Below, one piece after another: positions 16,616-26,229 of a stretch of 64,000 bases of DNA (positions are counted from its first letter, which is position 1; each line of letters starts with the position of its first letter). A program made the position numbers and the translations under genes. The DNA is from Thermoguttaceae bacterium (GTDB lineage: Bacteria; Planctomycetota; Planctomycetia; Pirellulales; Thermoguttaceae). A model generated the notes under the pieces. The model was not told the origin of the DNA. It searched no databases and was given only the letters and a program-made list of their open reading frames with translations. The stretch spans positions 1 to 64,000 of the forward strand of contig JANXBW010000017.1 in NCBI GenBank assembly GCA_025060325.1, read 5' to 3'.

Positions 16616-18469
16616 ATGCACTGCACGTATGAGTTCGACGTGATCGTCGTAGGTGGGGGCCATGCGGGTGTGGAGGCCGCCTTGGCGGCTGCGCGGGTGG
16701 GGGCCCGCACAGCCCTTCTGACGTCCAATCTCGACACCATTGGGCAGATGAGCTGCAACCCTGCCATTGGAGGGGTGGCAAAAGGTCAGTTAGTCCGGGA
16801 GATTGACGCCCTCGGTGGAGCGATGGCCCGAGCGATCGATGCCACCGGAATTCAATTCCGCGTCCTTAACCGCCGGAAAGGTCCGGCGATGCATGGGCCA
16901 CGGGCTCAGGCTGATCGCAAAGCTTACCAACTTTACGTCCGTCAGTTGGTGGAAGAAGCGTCAAATGTCATCTTGCGGCAAGAGACGGTAACCGAGCTCC
17001 TTGTGGAGCCATCGGGCGATGGGTTCCGAGCGGTTGGCGTCAAAGTCCGGGGTGAGGCCGTTTATCGCGCTGGCGCCGTCGTTTTGTCCACGGGGACTTT
17101 TCTCCGGGGCATACTGCATTACGGTCCGATGATTGTGCCGGGCGGTCGGGCTGCCGAACCACCAGTTGATGAACTGACTGCCTCCCTGGCCCGCTTGGGC
17201 TTAGAAATCGCCCGGTTCAAGACGGGGACTTCCCCTCGCCTTGATGGCCGAACTATCGACTTTGACCGCCTAGCAATCCAGCTGGGAGATGATCCGCCCC
17301 AACCATTTTCTTTTCTCACCGAGCGACTGAATGTGGAGCAATTGCCCTGCTGGATTACCTACACCACGCCAGAGCTGCATGAACTATTGCGGGCTAATCT
17401 ACATCGGGCCCCCCTTTTTACTGGGCAAATCCAGTCCGTAGGTCCCCGATATTGTCCTTCGGTGGAGACAAAGGTCGTTCGCTTCGCCGACAAAGAACGG
17501 CACCAAATCTTCCTGGAGCCGGAAGGCCGGCAGACGCATGAGATTTACGTGAACGGTTTATCCACAAGCGTGCCTCGGGATGTTCAGGATCAAATGGTTC
17601 GGCTGGTGCCCGGGCTTGAGCGGGCAGTCATCACGCGTTACGGCTATGCCATTGAGTACGATTATCTGCCACCCACCCAGCTCACACCCTGGCTTGAAAG
17701 CAAGCGAGTGAAACGTCTCTTTTGTGCCGGACAAATCAACGGAACCACCGGTTACGAAGAAGCTGCCGCCCAAGGTTTGGTGGCTGGTGCCAATGCTGCC
17801 TTAATCCTGGCCGGCAAGGATCCACTTATCCTGAGCCGAGACCAGGCCTATATCGGCGTTATGATTGATGATTTAGTCACCCGGGGTGTTGACGAACCTT
17901 ACCGCATGTTTACAAGTCGGGCGGAATATCGCCTGCGTCTTCGTCACGATAACGCCGACAGGCGGTTAACCCCTTTGGGTTATCGACTGGGACTTGTCGA
18001 CCGCCACCGCTATGAGCGGTTGCTGGCCAAGGAGCGGGAAATTGCCGGCCTCAAAACATGTTTAGAGAAGCTAAGGATCGATGGCACCCCGGGCGATGTT
18101 TATCTGCGCCGGCCGGAGGTGACATGGGAAGCTCTTGTCGAAAAATTTCCTGAGCTGGGCAACTTTTCCGCTGAGGCTAGTCAACAGGTTGTCTACGACA
18201 TTAAGTACGAAGGCTATATCGCTCGCCAAGAAGCGGAAATTGAGCGGCAGCGTCGGCTAGCGGAATATCGGCTGCCGGCCGACTTGGATTACTCGCGGGT
18301 ACCTGGTCTAAGGTTCGAAGCCCAGGAGAAGCTGTCTAAGGTTCGGCCGCACAATTTGGACCAGGCAAGTCGCATTAGTGGGATTACACCGGCCGATATC
18401 GCCGTACTAGTGATTCATCTGACATCGCGCCGTCGGCAACAGCCTGCTTCTTCCTCGGCGGCTTCTTAA
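16616..18469 (+). CDS. mnmG: tRNA uridine-5-carboxymethylaminomethyl modification enzyme MnmG
   Basis: With MnmE it installs the (carboxymethyl)aminomethyl group on wobble uridine 34 of several tRNAs, using FAD, NADH and a folate one-carbon unit. The FAD motif VVGGGHAGVEAALAAARVG is at the N-terminus, followed by MSCNPAIGGVAKG and, near the middle, GTFLRG and RFKTGTSPRLDG. The C-terminal helical domain ends with LDQASRISGITPADIAVL. The 617-residue length is standard. The ATG at 16616 follows GGGGGG. mnmE is not nearby. Confidence 0.97.
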   Translation: MHCTYEFDVIVVGGGHAGVEAALAAARVGARTALLTSNLDTIGQMSCNPAIGGVAKGQLVREIDALGGAMARAIDATGIQFRVLNRRKGPAMHGPRAQADRKAYQLYVRQLVEEASNVILRQETVTELLVEPSGDGFRAVGVKVRGEAVYRAGAVVLSTGTFLRGILHYGPMIVPGGRAAEPPVDELTASLARLGLEIARFKTGTSPRLDGRTIDFDRLAIQLGDDPPQPFSFLTERLNVEQLPCWITYTTPELHELLRANLHRAPLFTGQIQSVGPRYCPSVETKVVRFADKERHQIFLEPEGRQTHEIYVNGLSTSVPRDVQDQMVRLVPGLERAVITRYGYAIEYDYLPPTQLTPWLESKRVKRLFCAGQINGTTGYEEAAAQGLVAGANAALILAGKDPLILSRDQAYIGVMIDDLVTRGVDEPYRMFTSRAEYRLRLRHDNADRRLTPLGYRLGLVDRHRYERLLAKEREIAGLKTCLEKLRIDGTPGDVYLRRPEVTWEALVEKFPELGNFSAEASQQVVYDIKYEGYIARQEAEIERQRRLAEYRLPADLDYSRVPGLRFEAQEKLSKVRPHNLDQASRISGITPADIAVLVIHLTSRRRQQPASSSAAS

Positions 18470-18646
18470 AAATTGTGGCAAGGCCTTGAGAAAGAGATCG
18501 CTCCCCATCGTGGCAAAGGCGGGAAGAAGCTGGAGTCAGCCGAGGTCTTTTGGCCTCGAAGGTTTCCCGAACAGGGCAAGTATTGACGAGGGATTTCGTC
18601 AACAGGTGGGGTCACCATCGGGAAGAGGATAGATTCCGGCGCCTGC

Positions 18647-19759
18647 TCACCGCTCGAAAGCTTGTGCCACGACGCGGCGGAGCTCCGCAAGCGATCGTGC
18701 CTGGCTGATTGCCAGGCGGACCCTGGTTGCCGCTACTTGTTCGTGCACAAGTCGACAAGCGTATTTTTGGGCAAGAACGAGTGCCCGCCGGGGAGCAAGG
18801 GACTCTTCCAGCCGGTCGATGTAGCCAAGGAGAATCTCCCGTTTTTGATCGAGAGTGGGCGGGGCGGGGATTGGTTTTCCGGCCAGGTACGCGGCGATAT
18901 CGCGAAAGATCCATGGTTTGGAAAGTGCCGCTCGGCCAATCATCACACCGTCCACCGAGTAGTGCACGAATGCTCGATAGGCCGCTTGAGGCGTGGCAAT
19001 ATCACCGTTGCCAATAAGAGGAATTCGGCAGAGGTGTGGACGAACCGCGGCAATAGCATTCCAGTCCGCCTTTCCGCCCATCCGCTGAGTGGCGTATCGG
19101 CCGTGGACACAAAGACCAGCTGCCCCAGCCTGCTCGACAACTTGAGCCACCCGAGCTGCCACCGGTGTCGATGGGTCCCACCCAAGCCGAATCTTCACCG
19201 TAACGGGTATGCTGCCGGCCGATTCGACGGCCGCTGCGACGAGCTCCCCGATTCGCTCCGGTGTTTTTAAAAGGGCAGCACCACCGCCCGAATGGCCTGC
19301 CACCCGATGCGACGGACAGCCAAAGTTAAGATCGATCACACTTGGCCTCAGTTGACTGGCCACAAACGCCACACCGCGTTTTAGCCACTGGAGATCCGAC
19401 TCCCAAAGCTGGATGGCCAGTGGCCCTGGCTCAATGTCAACGCCCCAGAGCTGTTCGGGCAATTGTCCGGTCCGTTCATAGCATTCGATGAGGCCGCGAG
19501 CGTGGACAAGCTCTGTACAGGTGAGGCCCACACCGCCAAAGTGTCGGACCAAAAGCCGAAAAAAATGATTTGTGTACTCTAAGAGCGGCGCCTGGAAAAG
19601 GGGAGGATCAACCACAACCGAGCCTAAGGCGACCGGTTTCGGACGAAGCAGACGCTCTGCCGCTAGGGATCCTCCTTTCCAACGAGAAATGGTTTCTTGT
19701 TCTTTTGCCGACAGCTCTGTGCACATTGAGCTTTGCCCCAAAGGTTGGTACACCCGCAT
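18647..19759 (-). CDS. tRNA-dihydrouridine synthase (Dus family)
   Basis: Reduces selected uridines in tRNA to dihydrouridine with FMN and NADPH. The TIM barrel begins at FQAPLLEYTNHFFR; the catalytic cysteine is in DLNFGCPSHRV, followed by PVTVKIRLGWD, VHGRYATQ and NGDIATPQAA. The end (GVMIGRAALSKPWIF) is typical of DusB-like proteins. Most members start PMAG; here FQAPLLEYT replaces that usual motif. Starts at 19807 (GTG), 19759 and 19726 are possible, and none has a clear ribosome site; the first ATG is given. It is convergent with mnmG, another tRNA-modifying enzyme. Confidence 0.9.
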   Translation of the reverse strand: MRVYQPLGQSSMCTELSAKEQETISRWKGGSLAAERLLRPKPVALGSVVVDPPLFQAPLLEYTNHFFRLLVRHFGGVGLTCTELVHARGLIECYERTGQLPEQLWGVDIEPGPLAIQLWESDLQWLKRGVAFVASQLRPSVIDLNFGCPSHRVAGHSGGGAALLKTPERIGELVAAAVESAGSIPVTVKIRLGWDPSTPVAARVAQVVEQAGAAGLCVHGRYATQRMGGKADWNAIAAVRPHLCRIPLIGNGDIATPQAAYRAFVHYSVDGVMIGRAALSKPWIFRDIAAYLAGKPIPAPPTLDQKREILLGYIDRLEESLAPRRALVLAQKYACRLVHEQVAATRVRLAISQARSLAELRRVVAQAFER

Positions 19760-20012
19760 GGTGCTCTGGCCGCTTGGCAATAGGCGGAAGCAACTGCCCG
19801 TTCCCACTCTGCCGCTTATCTCTGCCTAGTTTGCCGGCCTGGGGGCACCAAAGTGTGTAAAGTCCCCCCCAGGCAATTTTATACCTCAAAGAAACTTACG
19901 CCTTGCTCGCAAGCCTTGAACCGGGCAGTAGCCGGCGGCTCGGTCCGGGCAAATACCTGTCAGTATTCGGAGCGGGCCAGCCGAATAATCTACCCGGTGC
20001 CAACTCGATTGG

Positions 20013-22391
20013 TTATTGCCCGGCGGTTCGCGTGGGAACAAGCGCGCGGGCAAACTGCTCTGGGGCAATGCCCGCGGGCAGCACGGCGTCTGCGTACTCG
20101 GCAATAGCCAGGTTATATTCCACGATGTGCGAAATGACGTTTTGCTCCGCGTTGAAATAAAGCTCAAGTCCCGACAAGGCTTGGGCGGGGTCACCTTTGC
20201 CGGCGTAAAAGTCCGCAAGAGCACTAGCTGCTGCCCGGTCGGCTTTGGAAAGCATCTCCGCTGTGGCGCCAAGAGACTGTTGATATTCATTTACCCGGCG
20301 AGCGAGTCCTCGGAGTGCCGGATCCTCTCGTCGCCTTGCGCTTAAGCGATCCCAATCAAGTTCATACGCACCGGTGTGGGGCACAGTAGCCGGCATAAGA
20401 ACTTCGCTTGTGCCTGGAAGGTCGGTAAGCAGTTTGAGTTCCTGATCAGCGTTTAGCAAGGTATTTGTCAACGAAAGCTCGCGAAACCGAAGTAGCTGCT
20501 CCACAGCCCGGACGTGTAAATACTGTTCGCCGACGCCGGGTAAATCCCGTGCTTCGAAAAGAGTTGTGAGGATTTCGGCGACCGCATTCAGGTGATGCGC
20601 CGTGGACTTAAGCCGCGCCCAACTCTCGGCCAAGCGCCAGTAAGCCCGCGAAGTTCTCAATCGTTCGCTTGTAGCGGCCCGCAATAAACATTGCTCTAGT
20701 GTCAAGCGGCGAATCTCCACAGGCTCTGCCGTCGTAACAGTTGGAGGATCGCCCGCTTGCAATGGCAAATCCGTCCCGTCGAATTGAAAGAGGACCGGCG
20801 TGACACTCCGCAAAGCGGCAAGCCCTGTTAAGGCCTGGAGGGCGGGAAACCGACATAGTGCCTCGGGGGCGGAAGGGAGTACTGGGCGGCGAACGAAGTA
20901 GGGGCTTCTTTGGCCTTCCGTGACCGGGGTGCCCGGCGAGGCCTCGGGAGGTGCAGGGAGGGGGGAGCTTCCCTTTGCGCCAGCGGAGGTAGTCTCCGAT
21001 TGGGTACTTCCGGCGGAAGCTTGGTGTTGACCTTGGTCGGCCGGCTGGGCCGATTGCGGTTCAACCGGCACCACGGGGCCCGACTGAATGGACATCGTTT
21101 CGCTAGCACCAGGGGCGCCGGAACTTGTGGCAGGCGGGGCGCTCTGGCCCCCTGCCGAAGAATCGGTGACCGCCGGCAGGACTCCCGAAGAAGGAGGTAT
21201 CTTTTGCCAACCGGCGGTGGGGGAATCCGCGTCCGGAATAGCCTCCAGATGGGCCGCAGGGGCCACCTCTGAGCTAGCGCGCCGCAGTGGCCGGATGCCG
21301 GGGAAACTGGCCGTCGGGTTAGCCGGGGCCACTTCCTCGGCTAACGCACGTTTTCCGATCAACATGCTTGCCAGGGTGTCCGGAGGTACAGATGGACTTG
21401 CTACCCCGAAGGCGTACTCGGCAATTTCTTTGTTGTAGAGGCAGACTGTGTCTATGAGTTCCTTCTCACGAGAAACCACGCTTTCGAAAGCGGCAAAAAA
21501 GTGGGGTACCGAGCCCCGGCCTTCCGCCAGGCTGACGCTGCAGGCTGTCCACCAATCCTCGGCCGCTTCCAAAGCCTTTGCCGCAGCAATTACTTCGGCG
21601 GCGCGAAGCGGAAGCGTGCGCCCCAACTGATGGACGCGTAACGGAAGCGATTTCCCTGAATAAACCTCCTGATAGTACGTCCGGTATTCGCTGACGACGA
21701 ACATGTCCCCCGGCAGAGGTAAACCCTGTCCTGATTGGGGGCCCACCATCGCTGCAAGCTTGTGCTGAGCTGTTCGGAGCTGAAGGGCCGCCCGACGAAT
21801 TTGCCAGCCGAGCTGGGCTTCGTAGGCCTCGGCAAGCGCGGTGGCCTGGGGCGGGATGGACACGGTTTTGAGCCTCTCGGCCGCCCGCAAAAGCGAACCA
21901 ACATACATCCCGGCAGCCAACGTGTCCCAAAAGGTTGTCACCAGAGCTTCCTGTCGATCCCGCTGGCCTGATCGCTGTAGGGCTTCAAGCAAGCGAACCG
22001 GCCGGGGGCTTTCGGCTTCGGTTGCACCCAGGAGGAAAAGTTCGGCCAGATGGGCACGGACTCCCTCAGGGCTTGAGCGGGCAAGCTTGTCTGAAGAATC
22101 GGGCGGCTGTGAAGCAACGGGTGGGGTGCTTGGAGCCTGGCCGGGCAGTGTCTCCGCTGGGAGCGAGGGTGGCACTGTCGGTTGGGGACTGGTGGGAGGT
22201 TGCTCCGCCGGCTGACCCGTAGTGGGTGCGGCCGACCCGGCTTGGCCGCCTCCGACTGAGGCCTGATCCTGGCAAAGAGCGGCGCACAAGAACAGAGCTC
22301 CCAATGCTAGCAAGCCAAAGCAGATCGAAACGGAGGGGGTCTTATACCCGCCTTTAGTTCTGAACTTTGCCATCCTGTGGAGCTTTCTCAT
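20013..22391 (-). CDS. Large exported helical protein with two related halves
   Basis: A 792-residue protein with a signal peptide (VSICFGLLALGALFLCAALC). A P/S/T-rich stretch after the signal is followed by a helical module (about residues 95-335), a long low-complexity P/S/A/T/G linker (about 365-515), and a second helical module (about 560-790). Both modules end with related motifs: LYNKEIAEYAFGVASP and EYNLAIAEYADAVLP. This periodic helical build resembles TolC-like outer-membrane proteins of planctomycetes, but that is inference; no transport partner is adjacent. The ATG at 22391 with AAGGA upstream is preferred over the long frame from 22601. Confidence 0.75.
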   Translation of the reverse strand: MRKLHRMAKFRTKGGYKTPSVSICFGLLALGALFLCAALCQDQASVGGGQAGSAAPTTGQPAEQPPTSPQPTVPPSLPAETLPGQAPSTPPVASQPPDSSDKLARSSPEGVRAHLAELFLLGATEAESPRPVRLLEALQRSGQRDRQEALVTTFWDTLAAGMYVGSLLRAAERLKTVSIPPQATALAEAYEAQLGWQIRRAALQLRTAQHKLAAMVGPQSGQGLPLPGDMFVVSEYRTYYQEVYSGKSLPLRVHQLGRTLPLRAAEVIAAAKALEAAEDWWTACSVSLAEGRGSVPHFFAAFESVVSREKELIDTVCLYNKEIAEYAFGVASPSVPPDTLASMLIGKRALAEEVAPANPTASFPGIRPLRRASSEVAPAAHLEAIPDADSPTAGWQKIPPSSGVLPAVTDSSAGGQSAPPATSSGAPGASETMSIQSGPVVPVEPQSAQPADQGQHQASAGSTQSETTSAGAKGSSPLPAPPEASPGTPVTEGQRSPYFVRRPVLPSAPEALCRFPALQALTGLAALRSVTPVLFQFDGTDLPLQAGDPPTVTTAEPVEIRRLTLEQCLLRAATSERLRTSRAYWRLAESWARLKSTAHHLNAVAEILTTLFEARDLPGVGEQYLHVRAVEQLLRFRELSLTNTLLNADQELKLLTDLPGTSEVLMPATVPHTGAYELDWDRLSARRREDPALRGLARRVNEYQQSLGATAEMLSKADRAAASALADFYAGKGDPAQALSGLELYFNAEQNVISHIVEYNLAIAEYADAVLPAGIAPEQFARALVPTRTAGQ

Positions 22392-23525
22392 GAGGGTCCT
22401 TGCGATTGCCTTGATGGAAGGTCGGTGCGGGGCGCATTTTTCGAGGATTTTCCGCTTAGGCCAAGGACTTATCATAGCCACCCTCGAGCGGACCCGAAAC
22501 AATTTGCATTGCGGCGCGTAGCCCGAAGCACGTCCCGACCGTGAAGCAGCGTTGGGGTTTGACAGCCAGGGTTCGCCGAGGGAGCTTTTCAAGCGGAACA
22601 AGGCTTTTTGAAATTTCTTTTCCGGGCTTTGGCGCCCGGTGGAAATCGCCCCCCTAAATCGGCCGAGACGCTACCCCACCGAAGTGCCAGCTAATCGTTG
22701 GAAGGGCGTATCGGTAAGGGATGGAAGTATTAGAAAGCTGCAGGTGTTCGAAGAACAGGTTACAGGTAATTTCGAGCCAAAGTTCCCGCTTTATCGGGAT
22801 GCCATCGGCAGACGAAGAAGTTAAAATACCTCGAGTCTTGTGTATAGCCGAAAGCGGGTAGCTTCTGAGTTGCGGAGTAGTTCCGAAGCTTTCGGTGCTC
22901 GGACGAGAAAGAGGTGGCAGTGTGATCGAGCCGGCTCGCGGTTGGGCGATAGATCTGCGCGTTACTCATGGCCTGAGGGAGTATTTCCGCTCCCAGGTCG
23001 GGGTGTTTTCTGCCAAAGTGACCCGCCGCCAGCCTGAATTTAAGTCGGGCTTTACTAACTTGTCGTCACGTCCTTCCGATTTGCGAAAAGGAGGTTGTTG
23101 GCGCCTGGCCCAGCGGTGCGGCGAATGCCGAACCCTTCGGGGTGAGCCATCGGCTCGCTGGACCGCGGGCCACGCCGTCGGCTTGCTTTCCCGGGACTCC
23201 GCCGGGAAGTAGGAGCCGGTCGGCCTCCTAGCCTTTTTGGGTAGGTTCCTTCCCCCGCTTTGCCACTCCGGACGTTGACCGGTTTAAGCGGTCGCCAAGC
23301 CTTCTCGGCTCCTCCCGGTTCTCGATCTGTTAATCCCCGTTGTTGTCGTGGTGGACTTGCCGCGGACTTACGACCAAAGCGGCGATCCGACTTGACAACG
23401 TCTGGCATAACCCTCCCCTCAACCATCCATTAGACCGTTCATGACGGCGTTGGCTATGTTGACGAATTGGAAAGAAATCTCAAGCCTTCCAAGTTTTGAG
23501 GCAGGGTAGTCAGAGGTAACAGGCC
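22392..23525. other. Long non-coding gap ahead of the sigma factor gene
   Basis: About 1.13 kb between divergent genes. The right half contains a multi-branched structured element (23089-23235, listed separately). Open frames in the gap are short, arginine-rich and unsupported. Confidence 0.5.
23089..23235 (+). ncRNA. Candidate structured RNA element 3, followed by a T-run
   Basis: A closing stem (aggagg 23089-23094 with cctcct 23224-23229) encloses one branched arm and one simple arm. The first arm nests ggcg/cgcc, ccagcg/cgctgg (23110-23115 with 23156-23161), ccga/tcgg and an accc-TTCG-gggt tetraloop hairpin (23132-23143). The second is a perfect 7-bp stem ttcccgg/ccgggaa (23188-23194 with 23202-23208). 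Five T bases follow the closing stem by about 4 bases. The tetraloop and T-run favour transcription on the plus strand. I recognise no known class; it ends about 290 bases before the ECF sigma gene. Confidence 0.4.
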
Positions 23526-24236
23526 ATGATTTGTCAGGCACGACCAAAAAATCGACCCACGTGCGCAAAAAGCACCCGATTTTCGTCGACGGATAGCGAT
23601 TTGTCTTTTACGCATCGATTTGAATGGCTAGCTGGCCCGAAGCGGCGGGTTGCGGAGCAAGATCAACAAGAGTTAGCATGGCAAGAGGTGGAACGCCTGG
23701 CCTCCGCAGCAAAAGAGGGTAATCGGGCGGCGTGGGAGGGGCTTGTGGCCCGATTTTACAACTTCGTATACAACCAGATTTATCGGTTGGTGCGGGACCA
23801 CAATGTGGCGGAGGACCTGACGCAGGAAACATTTCTGCGGGCGTTCGAGCGAATTGGGCAGCTCCGCTCCGGCAGAGTATTCGCAGCTTGGTTGAGCACG
23901 CTAACTAGGCGAATCGTCAGCTACTATCGGCGCGCCCAGCGGAGGTGGGCTTTCGAGCAACCCCATGCGGACGGCTTCCGGTCGGCGACATGCCAGTTAT
24001 CCGCCGACACACCCATGAAGTACCTTGAGGAGCGGGAAATAGCAGAGCTTATTCGCCGATTGGTAGCGGCCATGCACTGGGTCGATCGGCAAACGATTGA
24101 GCAGTTTTACTTTTCCGGCCGGACTCTCGGCGAGATGAGTCAACAATTCGGCTGTCCGGTGGGCACTTTGAAGCGGAGGCTTCATACCGCTCGATGCCGA
24201 TTGGGCAAACAGCTCCGCCAGCTCGGCTTAGTTTAG
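23526..24236 (+). CDS. ECF-type RNA polymerase sigma factor
   Basis: A 236-residue sigma-70 family factor with only regions 2 and 4, as in the extracytoplasmic function group. Region 2 (about residues 70-135) includes NVAEDLTQETFLRAFERI; region 4 (about 175-232) carries the helix-turn-helix GEMSQQFGCPVGTLKRRLHTAR. An N-terminal tail of about 55 residues is unusually long. AGAGGT lies 9 bases before the ATG at 23526. No anti-sigma factor gene follows; the next gene is 630 bases away, so the signal it answers is unknown. Confidence 0.92.
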   Translation: MICQARPKNRPTCAKSTRFSSTDSDLSFTHRFEWLAGPKRRVAEQDQQELAWQEVERLASAAKEGNRAAWEGLVARFYNFVYNQIYRLVRDHNVAEDLTQETFLRAFERIGQLRSGRVFAAWLSTLTRRIVSYYRRAQRRWAFEQPHADGFRSATCQLSADTPMKYLEEREIAELIRRLVAAMHWVDRQTIEQFYFSGRTLGEMSQQFGCPVGTLKRRLHTARCRLGKQLRQLGLV

Positions 24237-24864
24237 CAGGGTCCGAAGTTAACCTAACGGATGAGTTTTGCTCTGGGTGCGGCCGGTGCCCCGGGTTAAC
24301 GGGGTCAAACCTTGTCTGGGGTCTTGATTAGTGCGGCCCTAAGGAGAATACGGCCTGGTCGTGGACGGCCTAGTGGGAGGGGGCTTGAGAGCAAGGTCAG
24401 CTCCTTCCCCACCACCTGGCAAGGAGGAACCGAGTGCTCCCGGAAGCAGCGACATTTCCGCCAAAGCTGTTGGTCGCCAAGAGATGGCAGCGACTGGTCG
24501 GAAAATTTCCGCGGACTATAATCTGCGTTTTTCCGTAGGCCCCCGGAGGATTGTTGCCCTACGCCTCTCCAGCGGAGTCTTCCGGAAAAGTTTGCTGGGT
24601 GGCACTGGACGGTCGGAGAGTTAAACCCAAGCTCGGTCTGGGCTAGGGCTGCTTAACACTTTCGCGGACTTTGCTTGCTTAGGCGGATCCACTGTGAAAG
24701 AACCACCGCCCTGTAACGACAGTGACAAATTTCTGGCCAATCGTCCGCGGTAGACGCACTTTTGGTTTACAGGAGGCGGGACGAAAAACGCTTCTTAGAG
24801 ACAGGCTCCGTGAGAACATTTTTGAAAGCCGGTTATCCAAGCCGCGCACGAGGAGCATCCTCCC
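24237..24864. other. Intergenic, no supported gene
   Basis: About 630 bases. A weak inverted repeat (ccccg/cgggg) lies near 24290-24304 without a T-run. Nothing else was recognised. Confidence 0.45.
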
Positions 24865-26127
24865 ATGAACCAAGAGGTTTTTTCCAAGTCGGGTCTTAAA
24901 AACCGAGGCTGGATTGTGGCGATAGCAGGCTTGGGGATTAACTTAGCCCTCGGTGTTTTGTACACGTGGAGTGTCTTTAGCAAAGCGATACCCAAGGAGT
25001 GGGGATGGAGCGAGACGGACCGCTCGCTCCCTTATGCGGTGGCTGTGTTACTTTTCTCGCTGATGATGGTTCCAGGGGGAAGGCTTCAGGACCGGCTTGG
25101 CCCGCGAGTGGCAGCGACGGTTGGGGGGCTTCTGGTGGGGTTAGGATTCATTTTGGCCAGCCTGACGACTTTGCCGCTTGGGTGGACGATCGGGTTTGGT
25201 GTGCTGGTGGGATCAGGGATTGGGTTTGCCTATTCGGCCCCAATCCCTGCGGCTGTGCGGTGGTTTCCAGCCCGGCAGACAGGGATGATTTCCGGGATAG
25301 TTGTTTCCGGATTTGGACTGGCAGCACTTTACGCCGCCCCGCTTGCCCAGTTTTGCATTAGCCAATTAGGGATTTCGTCAACGGTACTTTTGTTTGGTAT
25401 CGCGTACCTTGCGCTTATTGTGGTTCTTGCCCAACTTTTGATTTTGCCGCCGGCCGAATATGTCGCCGCCCTTGCCGCCGAGAAGACCACTTCGGCAAGC
25501 GGATTGCCGTCGGTCGCCGTGGACTTTTCGCCCGGCCAAGTTTTGCGGACACCCGCCTTTTACATGATGTGGTTCATGTACGCTTGCGGGGCTGGCGCAG
25601 GCCTTATGATCATTTCCAAGCTGGCCACTATTGGCGCAAAGCAAGCGGGAATCGAGCTAGGGTTTCTCTTAGTTGCTTCGCTAGCGATTGGGAATGGAAT
25701 AGGGCGAGTAGTGACCGGCACGATCTCGGACTTCCTAGGCCGACGTGCCACCCTTTTGGGCTGCTTTATCTTTCAGGCGATTCTGATCTTACTGTTGGCT
25801 TCCGTTCAGCAAGGATCGCCTCTTGCCCACACCGCTGTTCTGAGCGTGTTGTCGGCACTGATTGGGGCCAATTTCGGGGCCAATCTGGCGCTCTTCCCCG
25901 CTGCCGCTAAGGATTACTTTGGAATGAAGCATTTCGGTGTCAACTACGGGATGCTCTTTACGGCATATGGAGCTGGCGGTTTTTTGCTATCGCTTGCGGC
26001 AGGAAGGGTGTTCGATCTATACCAAAGCTTTGCTCCGGCGTACTTCTTGACAATTGCGCTGCTTGTGCTCGGGGCAGTGTTTACCTGGCTCTTGCCTGCT
26101 CCAAAGCGCGAACCGGTTCCTGCCTAG
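24865..26127 (+). CDS. OFA-type major facilitator transporter
   Basis: A 420-residue protein with about 12 hydrophobic helices, opening with NRGWIVAIAGLGINLALGVLYTWSVF, which is typical of the oxalate/formate antiporter (OFA) branch of the MFS. RLQDRLGPR after helix 2 and GRRATL after helix 8 correspond to the usual MFS loop motifs. It sits in the inner membrane and probably moves a small monocarboxylate or dicarboxylate, but the substrate cannot be read from sequence. GAGGAG lies about 9 bases upstream of the ATG. The HAD phosphatase gene follows after about 100 bases. Confidence 0.9.
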   Translation: MNQEVFSKSGLKNRGWIVAIAGLGINLALGVLYTWSVFSKAIPKEWGWSETDRSLPYAVAVLLFSLMMVPGGRLQDRLGPRVAATVGGLLVGLGFILASLTTLPLGWTIGFGVLVGSGIGFAYSAPIPAAVRWFPARQTGMISGIVVSGFGLAALYAAPLAQFCISQLGISSTVLLFGIAYLALIVVLAQLLILPPAEYVAALAAEKTTSASGLPSVAVDFSPGQVLRTPAFYMMWFMYACGAGAGLMIISKLATIGAKQAGIELGFLLVASLAIGNGIGRVVTGTISDFLGRRATLLGCFIFQAILILLLASVQQGSPLAHTAVLSVLSALIGANFGANLALFPAAAKDYFGMKHFGVNYGMLFTAYGAGGFLLSLAAGRVFDLYQSFAPAYFLTIALLVLGAVFTWLLPAPKREPVPA

Positions 26128-26229
26128 GGAGCGCGGCCTAAGTAGTTAGCGGAATAATTTCGCATCGCACGAGATCGTCGGCTAGCACGGGTTCCCCAGC
26201 CTTTGAGGTTTACGGAGGAGTCAGTTTCT

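Noticed and set aside
23055..23426. Minus-strand open frame of 123 codons over structured element 3
   Set aside because: Arg/Pro/Gly-rich with no recognisable domain; the inverted repeats explain the sequence better.
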